Source: Thermomicrobiales bacterium (GTDB taxonomy: Bacteria > Chloroflexota > Chloroflexia > Thermomicrobiales > CADCWN01). From it: a stretch of 47,113 bases of DNA. Both the position numbers and the translations under genes were made by a program. Location: assembly GCA_030446685.1 (NCBI GenBank), contig JAUJMV010000024.1:62206-109318 (forward strand), read 5' to 3'. Positions 25,163-34,144 of the stretch are shown here, piece by piece. The stretch's first letter is position 1. Every line of letters starts with the position of its first letter. The notes under the pieces are model-generated. The model did not search any database. It had not been told where the DNA came from and saw nothing but the letters and a program-made list of their open reading frames with translations.

Positions 25163-26665
25163 TCACTGCGGGAAGCCGACCATCCGGTCCGGCGCGTGCG
25201 CAGGCGGGGGCGGGAAGTGCAGCCCCCGCTGGCCCGACCAGCTGCGGTCCGGACGCGGCAGGTAGGGGCCGGGATCGTAGCCGACCAGGCCGTCCGCCGT
25301 GGCCCAGCCCGCCTCGTGGTCGCGGCCCCAGAGCGCGCCGCGCAGCCCTTCCGTCAGGCGGGCGCGCACGGGCGCATAGCCGGGGTCGCCGGACAGGTCG
25401 CGCGACTCGGTCGGGTCCTCCGCCAGGTCGAAGAGCTGGGTGCGGTTCCCGGCCGGGTACCAGATCAGCTTGTGCCGCCCGTCGTGGACCATGCGGGTCG
25501 CCGCGTGGTCCTCCAAGCAATCGCCGTAGAGGAAGTCGCGGCGCGACGCGCCAAGCATCGAGCGCCCGGTCACCGTCGGCGGGGTCGGCACCCCGGCCAG
25601 CTCCAGCAGCGTCGGCATCACATCGGCCAGCCCGACAGGGCGATCGTCGGCGGTCCCGGCCGGCACGCGCGCGTCCCCGGCCCCCCCCATCAGGATCAGC
25701 GGCACCCGCGCCGAGCCCTCGTAGAAGAGGCGCTTGGCGTAGAGTCCGTGGTCGCCGAGCATGTCGCCGTGGTCGGCGGTGAAGAGGATGATCGTGTTGT
25801 CGAGCAGCCCCTCCTCGCGCAGCGTGCCGAGGACGAGGCGGAACTGGTGATCGATGTGGGTGCAGAGGGCGTAGAAGGCGCGGCGCACCTCCGCGAGCGC
25901 CCCCTCCGGCAGCGGCGGCCAGAAGTTGCGCCCCATCTGCAGGGCGCGCGGCAGCGCGTCGGTCCGTTCGCCCCACCCGGCCCGGATCGCCGGTGGCGGC
26001 GCGAACTGCCGGTAGTAGTCCATGTAGGCGGCGAGGGGCGTCAGCGGCGGGTGCGGGGCGGTGTAGGACAGGTACCAGAAGGTTGGCCGGGTCGGGTCGC
26101 GCCGCTTGATCGCCCGACACATCGCCTGGGTCGCCCAGTTCGTGACGTGGCAGTCCTCCGGCAGGTGCCAGGGGCGGTGCATGTAGTTGTTGTTGTTCAT
26201 GCCCCCGGCGAACTGCTGGCCGGCGAAGCCGCGGTCGGCCAGGAAGATCTCGTAGTCGTCGATCGCGCCGAGGTGCGGGCGGCCCTCCTCGGCCAGTTGC
26301 ACGTCCTCGAAGCCGATCCGGTCGCGCGGCGGGTAGACGTGCAGCTTGCCGACGGCGTGCGCCCCGTAACCCGCGTCGCGGAAGGCCTGCGGCAGGCTGG
26401 TGAGTTCGTGCGGCCAGGGGGCGACGGTGTTGAAGACCCGGTCGCCGTGGGTGCGTGTGTCGGTGCCGGTCATCAGCGTCCGCCGCGCCGGGATGCAGAT
26501 CGGGCTCTCGGAGTAGGCGCGGGTGTAGCGGACGCCGTTGCGCGCGAGCTGGTCGAGGGTCGGCGTCTGCACGACCGAATGCCCCGCGCAGCCGAGCAGC
26601 CCGCCGGGCCACTGGTCGGCGGTCATCAGCAGGACGTTCGGCCTCTCCGCGCGGGCGGCGGTCAT
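25163..26665 (-). CDS. sulfatase (FGly type)
   Basis: A 500-residue type I sulfatase without signal peptide. The N-terminus has the metal-binding Asp (NVLLMTADQW) and the sulfatase signature P-I-C-I-P-A-R-R-T-L-M-T-G, where Cys57 would be converted to formylglycine. Also seen are NTIILFTADHGDMLGDHGLYAKRLFYEGSARVPLIL with the second metal-site D-H, and RMVHDGRHKLIWYPAG near the C-terminus. ATG 26665 is preferred to an upstream in-frame start because AAGGAGAG lies 9 nt before it. It lies downstream of a second sulfatase on the same strand, separated by a 34-bp inverted repeat. Substrate unknown; members act on aryl, choline or glycan sulfates. Confidence 0.9.
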   Translation of the reverse strand: MTAARAERPNVLLMTADQWPGGLLGCAGHSVVQTPTLDQLARNGVRYTRAYSESPICIPARRTLMTGTDTRTHGDRVFNTVAPWPHELTSLPQAFRDAGYGAHAVGKLHVYPPRDRIGFEDVQLAEEGRPHLGAIDDYEIFLADRGFAGQQFAGGMNNNNYMHRPWHLPEDCHVTNWATQAMCRAIKRRDPTRPTFWYLSYTAPHPPLTPLAAYMDYYRQFAPPPAIRAGWGERTDALPRALQMGRNFWPPLPEGALAEVRRAFYALCTHIDHQFRLVLGTLREEGLLDNTIILFTADHGDMLGDHGLYAKRLFYEGSARVPLILMGGAGDARVPAGTADDRPVGLADVMPTLLELAGVPTPPTVTGRSMLGASRRDFLYGDCLEDHAATRMVHDGRHKLIWYPAGNRTQLFDLAEDPTESRDLSGDPGYAPVRARLTEGLRGALWGRDHEAGWATADGLVGYDPGPYLPRPDRSWSGQRGLHFPPPPAHAPDRMVGFPQ

Positions 26666-26714
26666 GGTCCATCTCTCCTTCCGTGTCGCGCTGTCCTCGA
26701 TAGCATCGGCGAAT

Positions 26715-26886
26715 GACGGCTGATTGAACAGGAGACGCGGGGACACGGAGAGTGACGGGAGAAGGGACAATCACGCGAAAGACGAGGGGGGGATCGTCTT
26801 TCATCTCCCTTTCGCGCTTCCGCGGTTCAATCCGTTCCCCTCCCCGCTCCCCCCGTGTCCCCGCGTCTCCTGTTCAATCAGCCGTC
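26715..26886. repeat. 172-bp inverted-repeat element between the two minus-strand sulfatase genes
   Basis: A perfect 34-bp inverted repeat (26715-26748 and 26853-26886; arms begin GACGGCTGATTGAACAGG) encloses about 104 bp. The inside is itself partly self-complementary (CGCGAAAG with CTTTCGCG). The right arm covers the last codons and stop of the upstream sulfatase gene. It looks like a miniature element or a long RNA hairpin; no other copy was noticed in the window. Confidence 0.7.
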
Positions 26887-28329
26887 GCCGCGCGCATGGG
26901 GGTAGCGTCGTCGCCAGCCCTCGCGGCCGAAGGCGGGGTCCTGCGACAGGTCCTGGACGTAGACGCGCTCGGGGAAGTGCGATTCGACCATCAGGTCCAT
27001 CACGATGGACGTGAGCTGGCCATCCAGCGCGCGCGTGACGGCCGCGCAGGCCGGGTCGGCGAGACGGTTGCGTCCCTCATGCGGATCCTCGTCAAGGTTG
27101 TACAGCGTCGCCTCGCCGGTGGCGTACTTGGCCAGCCGCCACGGCCCCTCCTGGATCATCCAGCCGCCGCCGAGCGCGCCGATCAGGCGCTCGCGGCCGG
27201 TCGCGCCGGCAATGCCCACCCCCGGCAGCGGGCGGGCGTCCAGGTACGCCGGCACCCCCGCGCCGCCGAGGCGCAGCAGCGTCGCCGTCACGTCGGTCAG
27301 GGCGACGAGGTCGTCGCGCACGACCGCCCCCGCCCCGCCGGGCGGCGCGACGATCAGGGGGACGTGGAAGCTCGACTCGTAGAAGTGGCCCTTGCCGATC
27401 AGGCCGTGGTCGCCGAGGTAGTCGCCGTGGTCGGAGGCGAAGATGATGACGGTGTTCTCCAGCAGCCCGGCCTCGCCGAGCGCCGCGACGATCGCCCCGA
27501 CCTCGTCGTCGATCTGCCGGACCAGCGCGGCGTAGTGGGCGCGCACGCGCAGCATCTGCTCGCGGCTGAACTCGGCGTAGTCGACCCCGTTCCAGGGGCG
27601 GCGGTTCGCGGCGATGTTGCCCTCGCGCAGGCGGGGGGTGTCGCCGGCGTCGGGGATCGGTTCCGGCATGGCGGCCGGGTCGAGCCCGGCGAGCGACTCC
27701 GGGGCGGGGTCGTACGGGCAGTGCGGCCCCGGGAAGCCGACCATCAGGGCGAAGGGGCCATCGGCCCCGTAGGCGCGGATGAAGCGGCACGCCTCCGCGC
27801 CGACGAAAGCGTCGGGCTGGAGCTCCCGGGGCAGGCGGTTGACGATCGCCCCCTTGTGCTCGTGGTAGCCCGCGTGCTCGGCCCCGTGATACTTGCGCTC
27901 GCCGTGGGCGCGCAGGAAGTGGTAGTAGTCGTCGCGGACGTGGAGCCAGCGCTTGTCCTCGGCGACGCGCCGGTAGCCGAAGCCGAGGCGGGCATCCCAG
28001 GGGTAGAAGTGCATCTTGCCGATCGCGGCGCACTCGTAGCCGCGCGCGGCGAGGGTCTCCGGCCAGGTGGCGATGCCGCAGGCGGCGTAGTCGGGCCGCA
28101 GGGCCTGGCCGTTGTCCAGCACGCCGGTCCGGAGGGCGTGCATGCCGGTCAGCAGCGCCGCGCGGGCGGGGACGCAGATCGGGTGCTCCGAATAGGCGCG
28201 GGTGAAGCGGACGCCGCGCGCGGCCAGCGCGTCGATGTGCGGCGTGGCGACGAAGTCGGCCCCGTAGCAGCCGAGGAAGTCGGGGCGCAGCTGATCCGGC
28301 ATGATGAAGACCAGGTTCGGGTCGGTCAT
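26878..28329 (-). CDS. sulfatase (FGly type)
   Basis: A 483-residue type I sulfatase, a paralogue of the one at 25163. NLVFIMPDQLRPDFLGCYG holds the first metal ligands, P-I-C-V-P-A-R-A-A-L-L-T-G has the modifiable Cys52, and NTVIIFASDHGDYLGDHGLIGKGHFYESSFHVPLIV holds the second D-H pair and the Lys/His contacts. PWRLAKYATGEATLYNLDEDPHEGRNRLAD is the usual C-terminal subdomain. There is no signal peptide, so it probably acts in the cytoplasm on imported substrate. ATG 28329 follows GGAGGAGAACGC. The last codons lie in the 34-bp inverted repeat. No sulfatase-maturating enzyme is encoded in the window. Confidence 0.9.
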   Translation of the reverse strand: MTDPNLVFIMPDQLRPDFLGCYGADFVATPHIDALAARGVRFTRAYSEHPICVPARAALLTGMHALRTGVLDNGQALRPDYAACGIATWPETLAARGYECAAIGKMHFYPWDARLGFGYRRVAEDKRWLHVRDDYYHFLRAHGERKYHGAEHAGYHEHKGAIVNRLPRELQPDAFVGAEACRFIRAYGADGPFALMVGFPGPHCPYDPAPESLAGLDPAAMPEPIPDAGDTPRLREGNIAANRRPWNGVDYAEFSREQMLRVRAHYAALVRQIDDEVGAIVAALGEAGLLENTVIIFASDHGDYLGDHGLIGKGHFYESSFHVPLIVAPPGGAGAVVRDDLVALTDVTATLLRLGGAGVPAYLDARPLPGVGIAGATGRERLIGALGGGWMIQEGPWRLAKYATGEATLYNLDEDPHEGRNRLADPACAAVTRALDGQLTSIVMDLMVESHFPERVYVQDLSQDPAFGREGWRRRYPHARGDG

Positions 28330-28974
28330 GCGTTCTCCTCCACGCACGGCGGATCGGTGGGCTGTCCGAATACCGCGCGCCACGTATGCCGCCATCGGCA
28401 CAACCGAGGGTGCCGGGACAGCCGCCGCGCCGGGAGGCGTGCCGAGGGAGGACACGCCAGCGCCCTTCACCCGCCCGACCCTCCCGCGCCCGACCCGGCC
28501 CCCCCCGGCTCATAACGGCCCCTCCGATTGGCGGACGTGGGGACTGCCAACACGGGGGGGTTCCACGAGGCTATCATAACACCCGCAGCCTTGGACCCCC
28601 ACGAGGGCTGGGAATGCCCATGCCGCCTGGCCGTCGTTGCCGGGGGGCCACCAACCCGTCCGAGGTGGTGTATTATCCCGACCTCCCCGGTGGGGCGGCC
28701 TACACCAGGGCTCCCTGACGGAGCTGCCGGCACCCGGGAGCGAGAACTCGACCTGCGGCACCACTCCGCCGCCACCGTCGCCAAGGGGGCCGCGCGGCCG
28801 GCTCGTCGGCGACACCGTCACCGGCCGGCAGCCGCGCCGCGCGCTCGACCGACCGGCTCGGACCGGCGGGATCGCGGCGGCGACCAGATCCGCCGGGAGG
28901 GCGAGGCGAATTCGCGGGACGGGTCGATGGATGGCGTCGCGCCGGGGCTCCGAGACGGCGCGCGAGGAGGGCGC

Positions 28975-30645
28975 GTGAACGTTATCTGCCTCATGAGCGA
29001 CACCTTCCGGCGGGATCACCTCGCCGCCTACGCCGCGGCGGCACCCTGGGCGCGGGCGGGGCGGGCAGACGCGGAGCCCTTCATCCGCACGCCCAACCTC
29101 GACCGGCTGGCGGCGGAGTCGGCCCTCTTCGAGCGCTTCTACCTCAGCTCGTACCCGACGGTGCCCTGCCGCCACGACTGCTTCACCGGCCGCTATGGCT
29201 TCCCGCATCGGGGCTGGCAGCCGCTCGAACCGGGCGACCGGGTGCTGGCGGAGATCGCCCGCGAGGGCGGGCGCGTGCCGATGATGATCTTCGACACGCC
29301 GATGCTCGCCGCCGACGCCTATAACTACACGCGCGGCTTCGCCGGCTGGGACTTCGTGCGCGGGCAGCACGCCGACCGCTGGGTCGTCGACCCGATCGAC
29401 ACCGTCCTGCCGGCGGCCCCGCACAAGCTGAAGGGGACCGCCGCGACGCACCTGTACCTGCGGAACACCGCCTTCCGGCGCTCGGAGGCCGACTGGATGT
29501 GCGCGCAGACCCTCGCGCGGGCGATGGTCTGGCTCGAGCGCAACCGCACCCGCGACGACTTCGTCCTCTGGCTCGACCTGTGGGACCCGCACGAGCCGTT
29601 CGACGCGCCCGACTTCGACCTCGCGCACTACGCCGACCCGGCCTACGCCGGCGAGGCCGTCATCTACCCGCGCTACGGCCGTCCCGACTTCCTGACCCCC
29701 GCCGAGTTGAACCACGTCCGCGCGCTCTACGCCGCGCAGGTGACGCTCGTCGATCGCTGGGTCGGCCGACTGCTGGAGAAGCTGGCGACGCTCGGACTCG
29801 ATCGCAACACCTTGTTGCTCTTCTTCAGCGACCACGGCCATCTCTTCGGCGACCACGATCTGCAGGGCAAGCCGACCGGCCCGCTCGGCACGCTCTACGA
29901 GGTGACGACGCGCGTGCCGCTGCTGATCCGCCACCCGGAAGGGATCGGGGCGGGGCGGCGGATCGGCGGGCTCGCCCAGCACCCCGACCTGCTGCCGACG
30001 ATCCTGGCGTTCCTCGGCCTCCCGGTCCCCGCGACCGTGCAGGGGCGCTCCCTCTGGCCGCTGATCCGGGGCGAGGCGGACGACCTGTGCCCGTTCGCCG
30101 TCTCCGGCCGCTACGCGCCCGTCGCGGGGGACGACCGGCGCTCGGACGACGCGGTCGCCTTCGACGGCGCGGCGGGCCTGGCGGCGCGCGGCGCGCCCCT
30201 GACGCTGACGACGCGGCGCTGGGCGTATCTCTGCCCGCCCGCCGGGGGCGGCGACCGCGAACTCTACGATCTCGACGCCGACCCGGCGCAGGCGCGGAAC
30301 GTCATCGCCGAGCAGGGGGCGGTCACCGCCGATCTGCACGGGCAGCTCATCGGCTTCCTGGAGGGCCAGGGCACCGCGCCCGGCCGGGTGGCGCTCTACC
30401 GCGACGCTGCCGCGCCCGCCGGGCGTGTCGCCCTGCTGCCGAGCGACACGCCCCTCCACGCCATCGCGGACGGGGCGGGGCGGCGCTATGCGTTCCTGCG
30501 CCGCGCCGAGGCCGAGGCGTGCCTGACCCCCGCCCTGCCGCCGCAGGCCCCGCGCGAGACGACCCTGGGGCACTTGCGGGCGGAAGACCCGCGCGCGCTG
30601 GTCCACGCGCACGGCCAGTACTACCGGGCGGAGGATCTGCTCTGA
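28975..30645 (+). CDS. sulfatase-like hydrolase with Thr at the nucleophile position
   Basis: A 556-residue member of the sulfatase/alkaline phosphatase superfamily. The metal Asp lies in NVICLMSDTFRRDHLAAY, and NTLLLFFSDHGHLFGDHDLQGKP holds the second metal pair. Where sulfatases have C/S-x-P-x-R, this protein has T-V-P-C-R-H-D-C-F-T-G: aligned on P and R, residue 62 is Thr and the Cys has moved to position 65. Formylglycine formation at the normal site is thus impossible. It may be a phosphodiesterase-like enzyme using Thr, or an inactive paralogue. GTG 28975 follows GAGGAGGGCGC. It is divergent from the other two sulfatases; the intergenic 28330-28974 shows no other gene. Confidence 0.82.
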   Translation: MNVICLMSDTFRRDHLAAYAAAAPWARAGRADAEPFIRTPNLDRLAAESALFERFYLSSYPTVPCRHDCFTGRYGFPHRGWQPLEPGDRVLAEIAREGGRVPMMIFDTPMLAADAYNYTRGFAGWDFVRGQHADRWVVDPIDTVLPAAPHKLKGTAATHLYLRNTAFRRSEADWMCAQTLARAMVWLERNRTRDDFVLWLDLWDPHEPFDAPDFDLAHYADPAYAGEAVIYPRYGRPDFLTPAELNHVRALYAAQVTLVDRWVGRLLEKLATLGLDRNTLLLFFSDHGHLFGDHDLQGKPTGPLGTLYEVTTRVPLLIRHPEGIGAGRRIGGLAQHPDLLPTILAFLGLPVPATVQGRSLWPLIRGEADDLCPFAVSGRYAPVAGDDRRSDDAVAFDGAAGLAARGAPLTLTTRRWAYLCPPAGGGDRELYDLDADPAQARNVIAEQGAVTADLHGQLIGFLEGQGTAPGRVALYRDAAAPAGRVALLPSDTPLHAIADGAGRRYAFLRRAEAEACLTPALPPQAPRETTLGHLRAEDPRALVHAHGQYYRAEDLL

Positions 30646-31467
30646 CCGCCGGCCGCCGCAGCGGCCAACGAAGCGAGCGAAGGAGGGATCGCCGCCTCGC
30701 CGCCGACCCGTCGCCGCGCGCGGACTTCTACGACTCGGCACTGTCAGGATAACTGGCAGCCCGCTGGGTAGCCGCTCATGCGATACTCCCTGCATGAAAG
30801 AACGCCCTGCTGGCCTGTGCTACCAGCGGCACCGGTTCCCGCCGGAGATAGTCTGCCCGCAAATGACAAAAATGCGCGTGCTCACTGTGCGCGGTGGGCG
30901 GGATGACGTCGCGGATCTCGACAGCGTCATTGGTCACGACCACCCGGGCGACAGGGTCTATTCAAGGGCGGCGCGCGTGCCGGGGGCGAGGAAGGCGGCG
31001 CGCGGCTGGGCGGCGAAGAGGCGGCAGGTGGCGGCGACCTTGGCGGAGCCGAGGGCGTGGATCGGGCCAATGGCGGCGTTGCGGGAGGCATTGTCAACTT
31101 GACCCAGCCGCGTGGTGACCGAGCAGCATGAGCGCATGCGTGGCGCGGGTCGATCTAGCAGCTCAGGCGGCAGTAGCGACGCCAGTGACGTCGTGCCAGG
31201 TGGCGAAGGATTGGTCTCGTCGTTGTCGGTAGGCCTCGGCGGTGAGGCGGTGGCGGCGCGGGCGGAAGTGCGAAGCGCTGGGGCATTGTCAAGTTAAGCC
31301 CGCCAGGAGCCGAACGTCGGGAGAAAGTGGGGGATACAGGCCCGTAAGGTGTCAAAATGCGCGTCCTGGCGCATTCTGCCTGCGCAGACGCGGGTTGGCA
31401 GCGGTGTGGTAGCCTACGCGTCGGCGCGCCGCGCGCCGCTTGTTTGCCCCACCCCTGGAGCCCGCCG
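30646..31467. repeat. gene-free stretch with decayed repeats
   Basis: No convincing gene. Two sites share the string TGNCAAAA(A)TGCGCGT (30864 and 31350), and GCATTGTCAA occurs at 31088 and 31283 in direct orientation. On the minus strand around 31160-31290 a short frame reads RHRLTAEAYRQRRDQSFATWHD, perhaps a transposase relic. The stretch leads into the transposase gene at 31468 and looks like accumulated insertion debris. Confidence 0.4.
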
Positions 31468-32550
31468 ATGCCCTTCCTGGTCGTCCACCTCATCCTGACG
31501 TTCTTTCTGGACGTCATCTGGGCGCTCACCCGCAGCCGGCAGGACCAGACCCTCGAGATCGCGCTGCTCCCGCAGCAGCTGCGCATCGCCCAGCGGCAGG
31601 CATCGTCCGCGCCGCGCCTCACGCGCTGGGAGAAGGTCACGCTGGCGACGCTCGGCACCCGATGTCGCGATCTGGCCAACGCCCTGGTGCTCGTGCAGCC
31701 CGCGACCGTGCTGCGCTGGCACCGCGAGCTCGTGCGACGGAAGTGGACCTACGGCAACACGCCCCGACGGGGCCGCCCGCCCACGTCGGCCGCCACCGTC
31801 GAGGTGATCGTGCGCCTCGCCCGCGAGAACTCCGCCTGGGGCTACGGTAAGATCCAGGGTGCGCTCCCGAAGTTGGGCCACCATGTGTCCCGGGCGACTA
31901 TCAAGCGCGTCGCGCGCCGGCACGGCCTCCCGCCCGCGCCCCAGCGCCGATGCAGCACCACCTGGCGGGCGTTCCTCGCGCAGCACCGCGACCAGCTCCT
32001 CGCCTGCGACTTCTTCACGGTGGACACGCTCTTCCTCCGGCGGCTGTACGTGCTGTTCTTCATCGCGCTCGGCTCGCGGCGGTTGCACCTCGCGGGCTGC
32101 ACGGCCCGCCCCGCCACCGCCTGGGTCACCCAGCAGGCACGCCAGCTCAGCTGGCACCTGCAGGACGTTCGCGGCGGGCCCACCCGCTTCCTGATCCGCG
32201 ATCGCGACGGCAAGTTCCCGGAGAGCTTCGATCGGGTTTTCTTCTCGGAAGGCCTCATCGTCGTCGAGAAGCCGCCCCGGACGCCGAATGCCAACGCCGT
32301 CGCGGAGCGCGTCGTCCGTTCGATGCGGGAGGAGTGCCTGGACCGCCTGCTCATCGTCAACCAGGCGCACCTGCGGTCCGTGCTCGCCCAATACGCGGTC
32401 TACTACAACCACCGGCGACCACACCAGGGCCGGGATCAGGTGCCGCCGGTACCCCTCGCCGCTGCCCAGGCACGGCCGGCGGACCCGGCGCAGATCCGGT
32501 GCCGACGAGTCCTCGGTGGCCTCATCAGCGACTACGACGTCGCCGCCTGA
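31468..32550 (+). CDS. rve (integrase core) transposase
   Basis: A 360-residue DDE transposase with an intact frame. The N-terminal DNA-binding part includes ALLPQQLRIAQRQ and the helix-turn-helix-like LARENSAWGYGKIQGALPKLGHHVSRATIKRVARRHG. The catalytic core has Asp in LLACDFFTVDTLF, the second Asp in FLIRDRDGKFPESF and the Glu in NANAVAERVVRSMREECLD. It ends YNHRRPHQGRDQ and RVLGGLISDYDVAA. ATG 31468 (CTGGAGCCCGCCG before it) is chosen; an in-frame ATG at 31357 lacks a ribosome site. Unlike the insertion sequence at 13757 I could not find its terminal repeats. The 32551-32854 flank holds no other gene. Confidence 0.85.
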   Translation: MPFLVVHLILTFFLDVIWALTRSRQDQTLEIALLPQQLRIAQRQASSAPRLTRWEKVTLATLGTRCRDLANALVLVQPATVLRWHRELVRRKWTYGNTPRRGRPPTSAATVEVIVRLARENSAWGYGKIQGALPKLGHHVSRATIKRVARRHGLPPAPQRRCSTTWRAFLAQHRDQLLACDFFTVDTLFLRRLYVLFFIALGSRRLHLAGCTARPATAWVTQQARQLSWHLQDVRGGPTRFLIRDRDGKFPESFDRVFFSEGLIVVEKPPRTPNANAVAERVVRSMREECLDRLLIVNQAHLRSVLAQYAVYYNHRRPHQGRDQVPPVPLAAAQARPADPAQIRCRRVLGGLISDYDVAA

Positions 32551-32854
32551 AGCAGGCGTGCTCGCGCCATCACCGACCCGGACCGGCCTTGACCGCGGTA
32601 GGCGCGCACCGCGGGCCGCGAGCGCAGTGCGCCCGGAGGCCGGACCGGCGGCGTGCTCCACGTCGCTGAATCTCGTTGCACTACAACCGAGCAACAGCGT
32701 GCCAACGGCCCATTGTGTCGGCGCTGACGAGGAGGGTGTCCACCTGCAAACGCTGCCCTCCGATTATTGGCACCCTACGCGCCGATGATACCCCGGTCCC
32801 GCACGAGGGGCACACGGGGGGCAGAGCAGCCGCGTGGCGGTCAGCAGCGACCGA

Positions 32855-33949
32855 TCACAGCGAGAACAAACGCCGGATGCAGTTTTCGAACGATACAGGG
32901 CGCGGGGCGGATGTGCCGGCGACGCGCGGCCGCGACGCCATCGCGCGTGACGAGGCTTCCAGGCACCTGGTCGCGTCCACCCTCGCCCACCCCCGACCGC
33001 CATCCGGCGGGGTCCCCCGGCACCGCGACGAGCGCGGCGCGCCTGAGCCGATCTCCGGGCCAGCGATCGCGAAATGTCGCGGCGTCGGGTCCGGCAGCGT
33101 GGCGGCCCCGCGGCGCATGCGGAACAGCGGCCGCTGGGGCGCGAAGCCGAGCGCGTCCAGGAGCGCGGCGGCCGCCGGGTTCGGGTCCGGGGCGTCCAGG
33201 ATCACTGGCTCGCCGGGCAGCGGGTGGAGAGCGGCGCGCAGGAGCCGCTGCGCCGCCGCGGCGCTCGTCGCCACGAGCGGGCCGACGTACCAGCCCCCCG
33301 CGCCGGGACGGCTCAGGACGTAGCCGCGCGGCTCGGGGCCGTCGAGGACGAAGCCGCCCGCCGGGTGCGCGGCGAGGAGGGCGCGCAGCACCCGGCGGCG
33401 ATCGGCCCCGAACACCGGGCGATCGAGCGCCGCCAACGCCGCGAGGTCGGCGGCGCGCGCCGGGCGCACCCCAGGTGGGCGGGCGACGGGCGGCGCCACC
33501 GCGGCCCAGCGCCGCATCGGCCACACGGCGGCGAAGCCCGCCCGCTCGTAGAGCGGCCGCCCGAGCGGCGTGGCGTCCAGCGCCACAGTCCTGATCGCGT
33601 CAGCGCGGTCGAGATGCCGCAGGGCGTGCCCGAGCAGCGCGCCGCCGACGCCGTGCCGGCGCAGCGCCCGGTCCACGAGCAGCATCCCGATCCAGGCCAG
33701 GCGCGGCCCGTGCCGGGTGGTGGTGACCGTGCCGACGACCCGCCCGCCCACCTCGGCGACGAAGCAGCCACGCGGCGCCCACGCGCGCAGGCGCGCCCAG
33801 TCGGCCGGCGTCTGGTTCCAGCCGGCTGCCTCGCGCAGGCGCTCCGCGGCGTCGATATCGGCCCGTTCCATGACGCGTAGCGCGATACCGGGCGGCGGGA
33901 GCGCGCCCCCAGCCGCTCCGGCGCGCCCCGTCCCGGTGGCATCACGCAT
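32855..33949 (-). CDS. tandem-domain GNAT N-acetyltransferase with an odd C-terminal tail
   Basis: A 364-residue protein with two GNAT domains. The first (residues about 20-155) reads GCFVAEVGGRVVGTVTTTRHG, WIGMLLVDRALRRHGVGGALLGHALRHL, with the acetyl-CoA loop R-R-H-G-V-G. The second (about 160-290) is more divergent (GGFVLDGPEPRGYVLSRPGAGGWYVGPLVA, RLLRAALHPLPGEPVILDAPDPN). Related proteins end near FAIAGPEIG; here about 65 extra residues, Arg/Ser/Pro-rich, follow, so the original stop has probably been lost in the insertion-rich flank. ATG 33949 follows GAGGAGGCCCG. Substrate unknown. Confidence 0.75.
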   Translation of the reverse strand: MRDATGTGRAGAAGGALPPPGIALRVMERADIDAAERLREAAGWNQTPADWARLRAWAPRGCFVAEVGGRVVGTVTTTRHGPRLAWIGMLLVDRALRRHGVGGALLGHALRHLDRADAIRTVALDATPLGRPLYERAGFAAVWPMRRWAAVAPPVARPPGVRPARAADLAALAALDRPVFGADRRRVLRALLAAHPAGGFVLDGPEPRGYVLSRPGAGGWYVGPLVATSAAAAQRLLRAALHPLPGEPVILDAPDPNPAAAALLDALGFAPQRPLFRMRRGAATLPDPTPRHFAIAGPEIGSGAPRSSRCRGTPPDGGRGWARVDATRCLEASSRAMASRPRVAGTSAPRPVSFENCIRRLFSL

Positions 33950-34144
33950 CGGGCCTCCTCGGTCGGGTGCGCCCCGCGCCGCCTGCCCCCCTGCCGCCGC
34001 AGCCGCGCTTCGTGCTGCGCGCGACCCGGCCGCACCGGTGCTTCCCCGCGGGCGACGCCTGGTGCGATGCGTCGGCGCCGGACCGGTCCGGGCCGGGTGA
34101 CGGGCCAACCGGGGCCACGAACGTCGAGGAGCGGAACGGTCGCC

